Assembly (NCBI GenBank): GCA_052144935.1
Contig: JBKQPR010000254.1
Location: 1-64,000, forward strand
Direction of reading: 5' to 3'
DNA from: JOPF133 sp052144935
Lineage (GTDB): Bacteria > Acidobacteriota > Terriglobia > Bryobacterales > Bryobacteraceae
DNA: 64,000 bases
Shown: in pieces, positions 1 through 8,952 of the stretch
Position numbering within the stretch: the stretch's first letter is position 1
Layout of the letters: each line of letters opens with the position of its first letter
Notes under the pieces: generated by a model
Seen by the model: the letters and a program-made list of their open reading frames with translations, nothing else
Told to the model about the DNA's origin: nothing
Database searches by the model: none
Made by a program: the position numbers and the translations under genes

Positions 1-46
1 TTCCGGGGGCGGTCTCACGCTGCTCCATCCGGCCCCGCCGGGGGCC

Positions 47-97
47 CAGCTGAGCCGCGACCGTCACTCGCCGTTGGCGAGCAAGGGAGCGGTTTCG
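47..97. repeat. REP-like palindromic repeat, family 1 (copy a)
   Basis: The stretch contains GAGCCGCGACCGTCA and, about 20 bases on, GGGAGCGGT. These are the two half-motifs shared by four other intergenic copies in this window (near 5561, 15650, 45053 and 57105). Here it lies where the leftward RND-adaptor homology stops, so it may mark the break that truncated that gene. Confidence 0.55.
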
Positions 98-124
98 GCC
101 AGGAATCCCCAAAACGGTTAAGCA

Positions 125-800
125 CCCGCCGGTGGCCGGGTCGATCTGATTGTCCATAGCCGTCAGACGGCCAGTCGCGATCTTTACCGTGTCGGTGCGG
201 TTCCGCGCCTCGGCCGGCAGGCTCACGCCCTGGCCGAGACTCGCACGCACTGGAGGCAGGCCGCTCTCCGGAAGGGTGAACAGAACCGGAATAGGCTGAA
301 GCTGCGTAATGACAAGAATGCCGGTGGTGTCCGCGGCATGAACAATATTGCCGGGATCGATCAGACGCAGACCGGCAACGCCCGCGATGGGCGCTCTGAT
401 CTCCGAGTAAGTCAACTGGAGCTTCGCGTTATCGACGTTGGCCCGATCGGCTCTCAGGCTGGCTTCGAGTTCCGCAACCGTGGCCCTCTCGGTGGCGATC
501 TGCGGTTCGGGAATGACGTTCTGCGCCAGCAGCTTTTTGTAACGATCGAGATCGACGCGCGCGTTCGTAAGGGCGGCCTGGTCTCGTGCCAGTTGCCCCT
601 CAGCCTGAGCGAGTGGGGCCTCATAGGGGCGGGGGTCGATGGACGCCAGCAACTGGCCGGCCTGGACCGGAACTCCTTCAATGAAGCTCACAGACATCAA
701 CTGACCGTCGACCCAGGACTTTACGGTAACCGTGTTGGCGGCGACGTTACCCAGACCAGAAAGATAAGCGGGACCGGGTTCCGGCTTGGCCGCAGCCGCC
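125..800 (-). pseudogene. RND efflux periplasmic adaptor (MdtA/HlyD-like), out-of-frame fragment
   Basis: Translating the minus strand in the frame offset from the BlaR1 gene gives a continuous match to the start and middle of MdtA-type membrane-fusion proteins. It begins near PAYLSGLGNVAANTVTVKS, then shows the lipoyl half-motif DGQLMSVSFIEG, the strand QAGQLLASIDPRPYEA, an alpha-hairpin (KKLLAQNVIPEPQIATERAT), the returning lipoyl strand YSEIRAPIAGVAG and the barrel segment ending DNQIDPATGG. Real adaptors continue about 100-150 residues further; here similarity stops where a REP-like repeat begins, although the frame stays open to the window edge. No start codon with a ribosome site precedes the homology, and upstream it overlaps the BlaR1 reading frame. 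I infer a broken BlaR1-adaptor fusion or a frameshifted downstream gene. The partner RND pump is not in view. Confidence 0.7.
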
Positions 801-1878
801 GATTGGGCACGATCTGCGGAGCCATCAACCTGCCACCCGGAGGGGCCCCGACAGTGGCCTGAACGGGCGCCGCCTGTGCTTGCGGTGCGCTCTGCGGGCC
901 GCCCTCTGGTCCCGCCGCCACCACCACGTACGCGAGCGGCGATCCCAATGCCAGAATCGCGGCCAGGCTCCATCGGGTGACGCCGCGCGACAGGACCGTC
1001 CCATCCAGAATGCGATGGATGCGCTCGTCCGCCGGGCCGTAGCGCGCCATCGGCACTCCCAGCCAGCCCGGTCCCCGCACCAGGGCGCCCCTTGGTCCCT
1101 GCATGAAGTCCAGCAGCACCTCGGCGTACAAGGCGCGATCGCGGGTTACGGCCACGGCCGCATCGTCACTGGCTTCTTCCGCCGCCCGCACGATGCGCCG
1201 GTGCAGGAACCAGCTCAGCGGGTTGTGCCACAACAGCACCCGATGCATCGCCGAGAGCAACTGCACCGCGGGGTCGTGGCGCCGGATGTGCGAGCGCTCA
1301 TGCGCCAGCACCGCATCCATTTTTGCTCCGTCCCACTGGCGCCAATCGCCGGGGAGCACGATTGCCGGGCGCGCGATCCCCAGGGTCACGGGCATCGCCA
1401 CGCGGTCCGATTCGCGAATTTCAATTCCTTCCGTCGCCTGACCGGTTACACGGCTGCCGCGCAGCAGACGCAGGCTGATCGCCAGGCCGAAGCACAGGCG
1501 CAGCAGCAGCGCGATGGCGACCAGGACGTAGATCCCCATCGCGGCGCGCGCCCAGTCGAAGCGTTTGGAGACGCCGGAGCCGTGCCTTTCCGCCCCAACG
1601 TCCGAGGGGGATACCGCACGCACCGGCTCCCGCAGGGCGTCGTAGACCACCGCTGGCGCTTCGACCCGCCCGGACGCCACCCGCATCACCGCTAACGGCG
1701 CCTTCGGCAGCGCTGCCGTGAGCGCCGGAATCGCCAGAGAGCCGCACAGCATGGCTGTCCACGCCGCTGAACAAATGGATGGATCTTTCACTCGCAGAGC
1801 CCGCAGCAGCAGCGCTCCGCCCAGGATGAGGATTGAGGAACGCAGATCCCACTCGGCCAGAAACTGTATCCAGGTCAT
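721..1878 (-). CDS. M56-family (BlaR1/MecR1-type) membrane metallopeptidase
   Basis: Membrane peptidase of the BlaR1/MecR1 family, which senses an outside signal and cleaves a BlaI-type repressor. The protein opens with hydrophobic helices (about residues 12-32 and 40-60, then near 100). The zinc motif HERSH sits in VLAHERSHIRRHDP, followed by the third-ligand region EEASDDAAV, and a last helix near residue 300. The ATG at 1878 follows AAGGAGAAG and overlaps the BlaI tail stop by 4 bases (ATGA), the standard blaI-blaR arrangement. There is no penicillin-binding sensor domain. After an Ala/Pro linker (about residue 340) the frame reads into RND-adaptor DNA out of frame and ends with about 35 junk-like residues. 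The true C-terminus was probably the adaptor itself, lost by a 1-2 base shift between about 790 and 835. Confidence 0.8.
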   Translation of the reverse strand: MTWIQFLAEWDLRSSILILGGALLLRALRVKDPSICSAAWTAMLCGSLAIPALTAALPKAPLAVMRVASGRVEAPAVVYDALREPVRAVSPSDVGAERHGSGVSKRFDWARAAMGIYVLVAIALLLRLCFGLAISLRLLRGSRVTGQATEGIEIRESDRVAMPVTLGIARPAIVLPGDWRQWDGAKMDAVLAHERSHIRRHDPAVQLLSAMHRVLLWHNPLSWFLHRRIVRAAEEASDDAAVAVTRDRALYAEVLLDFMQGPRGALVRGPGWLGVPMARYGPADERIHRILDGTVLSRGVTRWSLAAILALGSPLAYVVVAAGPEGGPQSAPQAQAAPVQATVGAPPGGRLMAPQIVPNRRLRPSRNPVPLIFLVWVTSPPTRLP

Positions 1879-2040
1879 GCTTTCTTCTCCTTGCGGGAGG
1901 CAATCTTCTCTGCCAGCCGCTGCAACTGTTTCGGCTCCAATAACTGGTTGTCCACCAGCCCCACCAGCAACTCCTCCACGGACCCGCCGCAAAACCGGTC
2001 AATGAGCTGCTGCACCGCCGCGACCGCAACGTTGCCAGGG
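1875..2040 (-). pseudogene. BlaI/MecI-type repressor, C-terminal remnant
   Basis: The last about 50 codons of a BlaI-type transcriptional repressor: AVQQLIDRFCGG, EELLVGLVDNQLL and LQRLAEKIA followed by a lysine-rich end, all typical of the dimerisation domain of this family. The winged-helix DNA-binding half, normally about 75 residues, is missing. Homology stops at about position 2040, exactly where the opposite strand starts to read as an antitoxin. No promoter or start region survives, so the BlaR1 gene downstream has lost its normal leader. Confidence 0.75.
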
Positions 2041-2041
2041 C

Positions 2042-2283
2042 AGCGACGCCGTTTCATCGAGCGCGCGGTGCAGCATTACGTCGCCACCGCCAGCCCAGAG
2101 GCCCTCAAGGAGCGGCTGAAGCAGGCGGCCATTCGGGACCGCGACCTCAATCTGGAGATTGCCGATGACTGGTCTGCCGTGGATCAAGAACAATGGCAAC
2201 GACTCAAGGCACAAGAGAAGCAGGCCACAGCCACTACCCGAAAAGGGGCGAAATCTACCTCACGGCGCTCGACCCGACCGTAG
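2042..2283 (+). pseudogene. Type II antitoxin (MazE/RHH-like), 5'-truncated
   Basis: The reading frame encodes FIERAVQHYVATAS, then a run of charged helix and ADDWSAVDQEQW, which matches the C-terminal half of ribbon-helix-helix antitoxins that precede MazF/PemK toxins. The N-terminal DNA-binding strand is missing because homology begins at the same junction that truncates the BlaI remnant on the other strand. The frame runs 90 bases into the toxin gene, longer than usual for such pairs, so the natural stop may also have been lost. Probably non-functional for autoregulation, though the toxin-binding tail could still be made from an upstream start. Confidence 0.6.
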
Positions 2284-2648
2284 AGCAAGAAATGGGCAAG
2301 GCCAAGCCGGTTCTGGTAATTCAGAACGACATCACCAACCAGTACGACGCGACTACCATGGTGGCGCCGATCACCTCCACGGTGCGTCTACCGCTATCGC
2401 CTCTGCATGTCCTGCTGCCGGCTGAGCCAGCTACCGGCCTGGCCGTGGCCGTCTTCAACCAGATTCGGACTGTCGACCGCCGACGGCTAATCAAGAAGTT
2501 GGGTGAGGCCGATGCCGCGGCAATGATCGAGGTGGATCGAGCCCTCCAGGCCGCTTTCGGGCTGGCGCCGTCCGAGCCGGGCCCGCGCATCACCAAAGCC
2601 ATCTCCGAGAGCACCGCGGACCTCAGGACCGGCCGCTATGAAGCGTAG
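2193..2648 (+). CDS. MazF/PemK-family endoribonuclease toxin
   Basis: A 151-residue protein with the MazF/PemK N-terminal signature: PKRGEIYLTALDPTVEQEMGK, the loop leading to KPVLVIQND, and MVAPITS. Family members are mRNA interferases that cut at short sequences and are held inactive by the upstream antitoxin. The usual length is 105-115 residues; here there is a weakly conserved tail of about 30 residues (after GLAPSEPGP). The ATG at 2193 lies inside the antitoxin frame and has only a weak ribosome site, so translation is likely coupled. With a truncated antitoxin, survival of an intact toxin is notable. Catalytic residues cannot be confirmed without alignment. Confidence 0.8.
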   Translation: MATTQGTREAGHSHYPKRGEIYLTALDPTVEQEMGKAKPVLVIQNDITNQYDATTMVAPITSTVRLPLSPLHVLLPAEPATGLAVAVFNQIRTVDRRRLIKKLGEADAAAMIEVDRALQAAFGLAPSEPGPRITKAISESTADLRTGRYEA

Positions 2649-2667
2649 CGGAATCTGCCGCTGCCGC

Positions 2668-4695
2668 TCAGGAGTTCTGCAGCCCCTTGGGGCACAGGGG
2701 CAGCGAGCGGATGCGTTGGCCGGTGGCGTCGAAGATGGCGTTGCCGATGGCGGGCGCGATTCCTACAATGGGCGTTTCGCCCGCGCCGGCCGAAGGGATA
2801 TCCTTGCGATCCAGCAGCACGCAGTCGATCTTCGGCATATCGTTGAAGCGCGGGACGCGATATTGCGAGAGCTTCGCGTTCAAAATGCGGTTGTCGGCGA
2901 AGTCGATATGCTCAAAGAGAGCGCCGCCGATCCCCATGGCCACCGCCCCTTCCACCTGGTTGGACAGGTGCTCGGGATTCACGATGGCCCCGCATTCGAA
3001 CGAAACGGCCGCGCGCAGCACCTTCACCACGCCGTTGGTGACGCTCACTTCGGCGCAGGTGGCCACGTAGCCGCCTTTTTCGAATCCGCCCGCGATGCCG
3101 AATCCATGGCCCGTGGTTTTCTGGCGGGCCCCGAGGGCGCCCCGCCAGCCGAATTTATCGGCCGCCGCCTGGATCACGGCGCGCAGCCGGTCGTCCCGGG
3201 TGTTTTTCAGGCGGAATTCCAGAGGGTCCATCTTGGCCGAAAGCGCCAGCTCGTCCATGTAGCATTCGCGCGCGAAATGATTGGCGGTGGCTGCCAGGCC
3301 GCGGTAGGAACTCTGCCGCAGCGGCGTCTTGGACGGATGATACTGCTCCCGCTTGCTGGCGATGGCGTAGGGCGATTGCAGCCCGCTGGGCCCCGAATTG
3401 TAGTTGTGGAACTCCCATTCCGCGATGGTTCCGTCGGGGTTGAGCTTCGCTCCCACGTCGATCACGCCGCCCGGCCGGAAGTACGCCCAGGTCATCTCCT
3501 CTTCGCGGGTCCAGTTGCGCTGCACGGGCTTGCCCACGGCCTTGGACAGGCGGGCGGCCTCTAGGGCGGCATCGCCGGTATGTTTGCCGCCGTAGCCCGA
3601 ACCGGTGTCGGGCATGATCACGTGCACCTGGTCCTCGGAGATCTTGAAGTGCCCCGAGAGCTCGCTGCGCACGCCGAAGGGACGCTGCGTTCCGGTCCAT
3701 ACGGTGAGCTTGTCCTCGCTCCATTCGGCGACCGCCGCGCGCGGTTCCAGCGGCACGTGGGCGATATAGGCGATGGTGTAGGTGGTCAGCGAAGGGTTGG
3801 ATGCGGGAGCGTTTTGGGCGGTCCGGCGGAAATACCCGTAAACGTCTTTGCTGGAGGCTTCCGGGGTCAACTCCTTCCACTGGGCCTTCAGGGCGGCCAG
3901 GGCCTTCTCGGCGGCCAGAGGATCGGGAGCGGTCACGGCGGCGAAGTTGTCCTCGCGCACCACCTTCACGCCCGGCAGCTTTTCGGCTTCGGCGCCGTCG
4001 AGCGAGACCAGCGTAGCGCCGTAGGAAGGCGGATACAGCACCTTGCCATACTGCATGCCGGGACGATGGATGTCGTAGGCATATTTGTGCGCGCCGGTTA
4101 CGATCTCGCGGCCATTCACCTTGGGCACGGAGGTTCCGGAAATCTTCCATTCCGAGGCCGGAGTGAGCGCGTCGCTGGTAGGGATGGTGCGCGTCAGTTT
4201 CTGTCCGTTGGTCAGCTCGCCGAATCCGGCCGAGCGGCTGCCGGCGGTCACTTTGCCGTTGGCGATGGAGAGCGCGCTACGCTCCACCATCCATTTCTGC
4301 GAGGCCAGGTCGAGCAACATTTCGCGCGCGGTGGCCGCGGCCTTGCGAATCTGCGGCCCCATGCGGGGCGTGGTCATGCTGCCGAAGGTGCCCATGTCGA
4401 AGGGCGTGAGCGCGGTGTCGCCCATCACCAAACGGATGGAATCCACCGGTGCGCGCAGCTCTTCGGCGGCCGCCTGGGTGAGAGCCGTGCGTGAGTTCTG
4501 GCCCACTTCCACCTTGCCCGTGTACACCGTCACCAGGCCGGTTTCGCCAATGTGCAGCCAGGCGCTGAGGGCCGTGGGAGGCGCTTCGTTGGTGCCGCGG
4601 CGCGCGCCGCCGCCGGCCTCCTGGGCATCGGAATCGTCCGCCAGCAGTACCACGATGCCGCCGCCCAGCACCGCAAAAAAGTCGCGCCGCTTCAT
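2668..4695 (-). CDS. Molybdopterin-binding subunit of a xanthine-dehydrogenase-family hydroxylase (IorB-like)
   Basis: Large molybdenum subunit of an aldehyde/heterocycle hydroxylase, 675 residues, exported by the Tat pathway (N-terminal KRRDFF followed by a hydrophobic stretch). Molybdopterin-binding signatures include DTGSGYGGKHTG near residue 355, EGAVAMGIGGALFEH near 590, and the C-terminal loop AGAGETPIVGIAPAIGNA, whose GAGE glutamate is the catalytic base in this family. Closest in layout to isoquinoline 1-oxidoreductase and nicotinate dehydrogenase subunit B types, which use a separate [2Fe-2S] subunit and no FAD subunit. The start at 4695 follows AGGAGG and overlaps the iron-sulfur gene by 4 bases. 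Substrate cannot be told from sequence; electrons are likely passed to a periplasmic or membrane cytochrome. Confidence 0.9.
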   Translation of the reverse strand: MKRRDFFAVLGGGIVVLLADDSDAQEAGGGARRGTNEAPPTALSAWLHIGETGLVTVYTGKVEVGQNSRTALTQAAAEELRAPVDSIRLVMGDTALTPFDMGTFGSMTTPRMGPQIRKAAATAREMLLDLASQKWMVERSALSIANGKVTAGSRSAGFGELTNGQKLTRTIPTSDALTPASEWKISGTSVPKVNGREIVTGAHKYAYDIHRPGMQYGKVLYPPSYGATLVSLDGAEAEKLPGVKVVREDNFAAVTAPDPLAAEKALAALKAQWKELTPEASSKDVYGYFRRTAQNAPASNPSLTTYTIAYIAHVPLEPRAAVAEWSEDKLTVWTGTQRPFGVRSELSGHFKISEDQVHVIMPDTGSGYGGKHTGDAALEAARLSKAVGKPVQRNWTREEEMTWAYFRPGGVIDVGAKLNPDGTIAEWEFHNYNSGPSGLQSPYAIASKREQYHPSKTPLRQSSYRGLAATANHFARECYMDELALSAKMDPLEFRLKNTRDDRLRAVIQAAADKFGWRGALGARQKTTGHGFGIAGGFEKGGYVATCAEVSVTNGVVKVLRAAVSFECGAIVNPEHLSNQVEGAVAMGIGGALFEHIDFADNRILNAKLSQYRVPRFNDMPKIDCVLLDRKDIPSAGAGETPIVGIAPAIGNAIFDATGQRIRSLPLCPKGLQNS

Positions 4696-5165
4696 GCCCG
4701 GCCTCCTTTCCCGGCCGCGGCCTGAATCGCGGCCACTACCCGCGGATAGGTTCCACAGCGGCAAATGTGGCCGTTCATACCGCTGACGATTTCGGCTTCG
4801 CTGGGATGCGGCGTCTTGCGCAGCAACCCCACGGCGCCCAGAATCATGCCCGGCGTACACCAGCCGCACTGCATAGCGTCGGCCTCCAGGAAGGCCTCCT
4901 GCACGGGGTGCAGCTTGCCCTCGGGCGCCAACCCCTCGATGGTGACGACCTTCTTTCCCGCGAGGCCGCCGACCTTGGTGAGGCAGGAGCGTGTGGGAAC
5001 GCCATCGATCAGCACCGTGCAGGCGGCGCACTGTCCCTCGCCGCAGCCGAATTTGGCGCCGGTCAGTTCCAGGTCGTCGCGAAGTACGCTGAGGAGTGTG
5101 CGTTCGGGGTCTGCATCGAGACGCCGGCGCGTGCCATTGACATCGAGTTGGGTGACTCTGGCCAT
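4692..5165 (-). CDS. [2Fe-2S] subunit of the molybdenum hydroxylase (IorA-like)
   Basis: Small electron-transfer subunit of 157 residues. It carries the plant-ferredoxin cluster motif FGCGEGQCAACTVLIDG with a fourth cysteine at RSCL, and the second cluster motif QCGWCTPG plus HICRCGTYPRV. Length and motif order match the small subunits of isoquinoline oxidoreductase and CO-dehydrogenase families. It is first in a two-gene leftward operon, with a 4-base overlap into the molybdopterin subunit. No signal peptide is seen; in this family it is carried across the membrane by the Tat-tagged large subunit. Confidence 0.92.
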   Translation of the reverse strand: MARVTQLDVNGTRRRLDADPERTLLSVLRDDLELTGAKFGCGEGQCAACTVLIDGVPTRSCLTKVGGLAGKKVVTIEGLAPEGKLHPVQEAFLEADAMQCGWCTPGMILGAVGLLRKTPHPSEAEIVSGMNGHICRCGTYPRVVAAIQAAAGKGGRA

Positions 5166-5266
5166 GTTTTTCTATTGTGACAGGAACGGGAGGCGGCGGG
5201 GAATACCAAATCGCTCCGCAAAACAGCTAAAATCAAGAGACGGCCGGAATCAGGGAAGAGAGAATC

Positions 5267-5548
5267 ATGATGACCAAGACGATTCGCTCGCGATTCGAGC
5301 ATGAGGTAGGCGACGCAGTCGAGGGCTGCCGGATTGTGGAAAAGCGGGTGGTAATCCCGCCGGACCCCGTGGAACACCGCCGCGGAGTCTACGATTACGT
5401 AGTGGAAGTGGCGCCCGAGCCAGCTAAGGAACCGGGCAAACCGCCGGCCCGCCGCACGTCGGCCGCGGCATCGTCGGAAGCTTCTTTTACGCGCGCCGCG
5501 CCGGACGAAGTGGGCGGAGGATTGATCCGCCGCATTCCGTCGCGCTGA
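5267..5548 (+). CDS. Small hypothetical protein
   Basis: A 93-residue protein preceded by a purine-rich ribosome site (GGGAAGAGAG). The first 60 residues look structured (VEGCRIVEKRVVIPPDP, YDYVVEV) and the rest is Pro/Ala/Ser-rich. No recognisable domain, signal peptide or membrane helix. It stands alone, diverging from the molybdenum hydroxylase operon, and is followed by a REP-like repeat. Function unknown; coding status is supported by the ribosome site and by codon bias, not by known homology. Confidence 0.5.
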   Translation: MMTKTIRSRFEHEVGDAVEGCRIVEKRVVIPPDPVEHRRGVYDYVVEVAPEPAKEPGKPPARRTSAAASSEASFTRAAPDEVGGGLIRRIPSR

Positions 5549-5560
5549 CAGCCGTGGCAA

Positions 5561-5632
5561 ACCGCTCCCTCACGGGGTGCCCCTTGGGCCCGGCTCTGAA
5601 GGCGCATCGGAGCCGCGCACGTCAGTGATGTG
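5561..5632. repeat. REP-like palindromic repeat, family 1 (copy b)
   Basis: Opens with AACCGCTCCCTCACGGG and closes with GGAGCCGCGCACGTCAGTGA, with GGGCCCGGCTC in the middle. The two ends can pair imperfectly. It lies between the convergent 3' ends of the small hypothetical gene and the ABC ATPase gene. The same layout recurs at 45053. Confidence 0.6.
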
Positions 5633-5665
5633 GTTTGGCGCCCCGGAGGGGAGACGGATACAGCG

Positions 5666-6341
<676 letters not shown>

Positions 6342-6349
<8 letters not shown>

Positions 6350-7448
6350 ACGCCAGCGCCTCGATGGGGTCGCTGGCCGCCGCGCTCAGCCCGGGACCCA
6401 ACGCTCCCAGAATCGCGCCCACCATGGTGATGCCGCCCGCGATGGGCCACCATGTCGGCACGATCTTCATCTGAATGGAGGCCGGCACCAGGGCGCCGAT
6501 CAGGTAATTCGCGCCGAAGCTCAGGACGATTCCGACCACCGTTCCGCCAACGCCCAGCAAAAAGGCCTCCACCAGAATGATCCGCAGGATGAAGCTCTTC
6601 GACGCGCCGAGCGATTTCAGAATGCCGATCTCGCGGGTGCGCTGCAGCACCGCCATGTACATCGACAGGGACACCACGAAAAAGCCGATCACCACGCCAA
6701 TCCCCATTACCACGTAGATGAAAGCGTTCAGCCCGGGCAGGTTGTCCGGGGTCCACGCCGAGGCCAGCTCTTCGGTCGAATAGATAGGCCATTCCTCCAG
6801 ATGCGGATCGGCCTCCAATTCGCGCTTCACCTCGTCTGTGTTGGCTGGGTTGTCCAGTTTCAGGAAAATGCTGTTCACCTGGTCCTGGTCGGCGGCCGAC
6901 ATCATCTCTTGCAGAACCCGCAGATCCACCACCAAATGTGCCAGTTGGCCGCTCTGGATAATGCCCGCCACCTGCCACTCGCGGTTCAGGACCTTGATCC
7001 GGCTGCCCACGCGCGCATTTTTCTGGCGCGCATAGTATTCGTCGATCAGGATGTCGCCGGGCTTCCGCAGAGGGCCGCCATACGCATACTTGAATCCGCC
7101 CAGCGCGGCCGTGTACTTGGGCAGGTCCAACCCCGTAATCATCATCGTGACGCCCTCGGCGGGTTGCATCAGCACCCCCACCGCCGCCCTCACGTGTGGC
7201 TGTTTCAGAAAGTAGTCTACAAACTTCTGGGGGATGCCTCCGCGCAGGCTCAGCAGCGAGGATCCCTTGGGCCGCACGATCACGTCCGCGCCGACGCCGC
7301 GGGTCCTCTCCGCCGCATCTTCTAACATGCCGTGGCTCAGCCCCACCAGCGCGAGGATGAGGGTAACCGGCACGCCGATCAGCAGAGCGCTCAGCAGGCT
7401 CCGCATGGGCTGATGCTTCATGCTTTCCAACACCAGGCGCGCCGTCAC
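6342..7448 (-). CDS. ABC transporter permease (MacB/FtsX family)
   Basis: A 368-residue membrane protein with the MacB/LolC layout: an N-terminal helix (residues about 15-35), a periplasmic MacB_PCD-like domain of about 220 residues, and three C-terminal helices (around 245-265, 290-315 and 340-360). The region EIGILKSLGASKSFIL is the conserved cytoplasmic coupling loop of FtsX-type permeases. It lies between its ATPase (8-base overlap) and a lipoprotein gene (4-base ATGA overlap), so the three products are probably made in fixed ratio. Substrate unknown. Confidence 0.92.
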
Positions 7449-8386
7449 GGCTGGCGCCCCTTGGCGGGCGCGGCCGGCGGCGCGGTCGGCATGACCTTTT
7501 TGGGAGGCGTCACCGGCGGCTGGCCCACGATCTTGAGCGTGGTTCCTTCGGGTTGTTCGAGCACAAACTTATCATCCGATACACCTTTGTTGATGTCCAT
7601 CTTTACGAGGTCGATCACCACGCCATACTCGTCGTGCGGGCGGTTGATTTCGATGTGCTTGGGGAAGGGCACGTTGTCGTACGCTTTCCACTGAGCATAG
7701 CGGGCGTCGGAGAGAATGTTGCCATCGGGGTCGAAAATCAACTGCCGCGCCAGTTGCAGGTTTACGCGGTTGAACCAGATGGTCCGCTGGAGGTGCAACT
7801 GCCCGTCGGGCGCCTCGCGGATCTCGTGGAGGATGTAATAGGCGTTATCTTCGTCCGTGAGATTTTCCATCAGGAGCTTGCTGTTGGCGGTATCCACGGG
7901 CCGCACCAGCAGGGCGTTCAGAATGTGCTCGGGGCGCAGGTTCTCGAGCTTGTTCTTGGAAGGCGCCACGATCTCGTTTCGGCCGGTGATGAAGAGGTTC
8001 TTGCCCGGAAGGTAGAGCCGGAAATCCGTCCCGTCGGACGCCATGTCGAAGGCCTTGCTGCGCACCACGGGATACAGTCCGATCATCCGGATGAAGGCCG
8101 GCTTGCGGAACAGGATGAAGGCGCGCACGTCCTTATATTCGGTGATCTGGCTCTTTTCCGCGCTGCCCAAGGCGGGAACCATGTCGACCGTGGCGTTGAA
8201 ATCTCGGACTTGGTTGTACTGGCGCAGCACGGCTGCGACGAGCGAGGCTTTATCCGCGACCAGGAGGTTCGGAGTAGCAGTTCCGCCCCGTCCCGACATG
8301 GCGCGCCGCCGCGCCAGGCAGGAAGAAAGGCCCATGGACATCAGGCACAGAACTATTATGGCGACAGGAACATGCCTGAACCTCAT
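7445..8386 (-). CDS. LolA/LolB-like outer-membrane lipoprotein of the ABC operon
   Basis: A 313-residue lipoprotein: hydrophobic leader then LSSC, a lipobox with Cys about residue 23. The body shows alternating beta-strand segments (FILFRKPAFIRMIG, FRLYLPGKNLFITG, PFPKHIEINRP) of the kind seen in LolA/LolB and DUF4292-like proteins, which hold lipids or lipoprotein acyl chains in an open barrel. The C-terminus is Pro/Ala-rich. As the first gene of an operon with a MacB/Lol-type ATPase and permease, it is probably the periplasmic or outer-membrane acceptor. The family call rests on pattern and context only. Confidence 0.65.
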   Translation of the reverse strand: MRFRHVPVAIIVLCLMSMGLSSCLARRRAMSGRGGTATPNLLVADKASLVAAVLRQYNQVRDFNATVDMVPALGSAEKSQITEYKDVRAFILFRKPAFIRMIGLYPVVRSKAFDMASDGTDFRLYLPGKNLFITGRNEIVAPSKNKLENLRPEHILNALLVRPVDTANSKLLMENLTDEDNAYYILHEIREAPDGQLHLQRTIWFNRVNLQLARQLIFDPDGNILSDARYAQWKAYDNVPFPKHIEINRPHDEYGVVIDLVKMDINKGVSDDKFVLEQPEGTTLKIVGQPPVTPPKKVMPTAPPAAPAKGRQP

Positions 8387-8444
8387 TATCTCATTGTAGG
8401 CAACCGCCGAAGCGGGCTGTCAATGTATTACCGGCGCGTCCCTG

Positions 8445-8453
8445 TGTTATAGT
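8445..8453 (+). promoter_or_regulatory. Extended -10 promoter element for tRNA-Ala
   Basis: TGTTATAGT is a TGn-TATAGT extended -10 box 17 bases before the mature tRNA 5' end. No clear -35 hexamer is visible, as expected for extended -10 promoters. Confidence 0.4.
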
Positions 8454-8470
8454 GGAGAGCACGGACCGCT

Positions 8471-8546
8471 GGGCCTGTGGCGCAGTTGGGAGCGCGCTTC
8501 CATGGCATGGAAGAGGTCGTGAGTTCGAATCTCACCAGGTCCACCA
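8471..8546 (+). tRNA. tRNA-Ala (GGC anticodon)
   Basis: A 76-base cloverleaf with encoded CCA. The acceptor GGGCCTG pairs with CAGGTCC (one G-U), the D arm is GGCGCAGTTGGGAGCGCG-like, the anticodon arm CTTCC/GGAAG closes the loop ATGGCAT giving GGC, and the T arm GTGAG-TTCGAAT-CTCAC is perfect. It is the insertion site of the small island that follows. Confidence 0.95.
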
Positions 8547-8836
8547 ACACACTTCAAACACTGACAGACATGGCCCCGCCAGAAGTGTGCGCCGTGGAGT
8601 CCAACTGGAGTCCAAATCTGGACGCCAGCCCCAGGGTCGCGAGCATCGGTCGGGGTCCGTCTTGCAAGAAATAGACAGAAGCGCTACTGGCGTCTCACCA
8701 ATACTCAGAATTGCCCGATGTGGTTCCAGCGTTCCAGCGAGTCACCTTGAAATAGCCGCAGCTGCGCACTTGGCCCCCCGTTCGATCGGAGCGGCCTGCC
8801 TGTGGAGGTTTTGGGTCACCTGCTGAAAGCGCGCCC

Positions 8837-8880
8837 GACGGCCGGGGCAGCGTTAGAAGACGGCCGGGGCAGCGTTAGAA
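8837..8880. repeat. 22-bp perfect tandem duplication
   Basis: GACGGCCGGGGCAGCGTTAG plus two bases occurs twice head to tail (8837-8858 and 8859-8880). It lies inside the tRNA-linked island just downstream of the PEP-CTERM gene. No gene reads through it. Confidence 0.8.
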
Positions 8881-8952
8881 GATGGAGCTACCTACCGTTC
8901 GACGCCGGGGTGGAAAGCTGGAGACGGTCTTCGCCGTTGATCGGTTCGCGGA

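Noticed and set aside
338..862. Open plus-strand frame of 174 codons at the window start
   Set aside because: It is antisense to the clear RND-adaptor and BlaR1 homology on the minus strand; its own translation resembles no family.
2668..5031. Longer N-terminus for the molybdopterin subunit (787 residues)
   Set aside because: The extra residues are the iron-sulfur gene read in the wrong frame; the Tat signal at 4695 is the true start.
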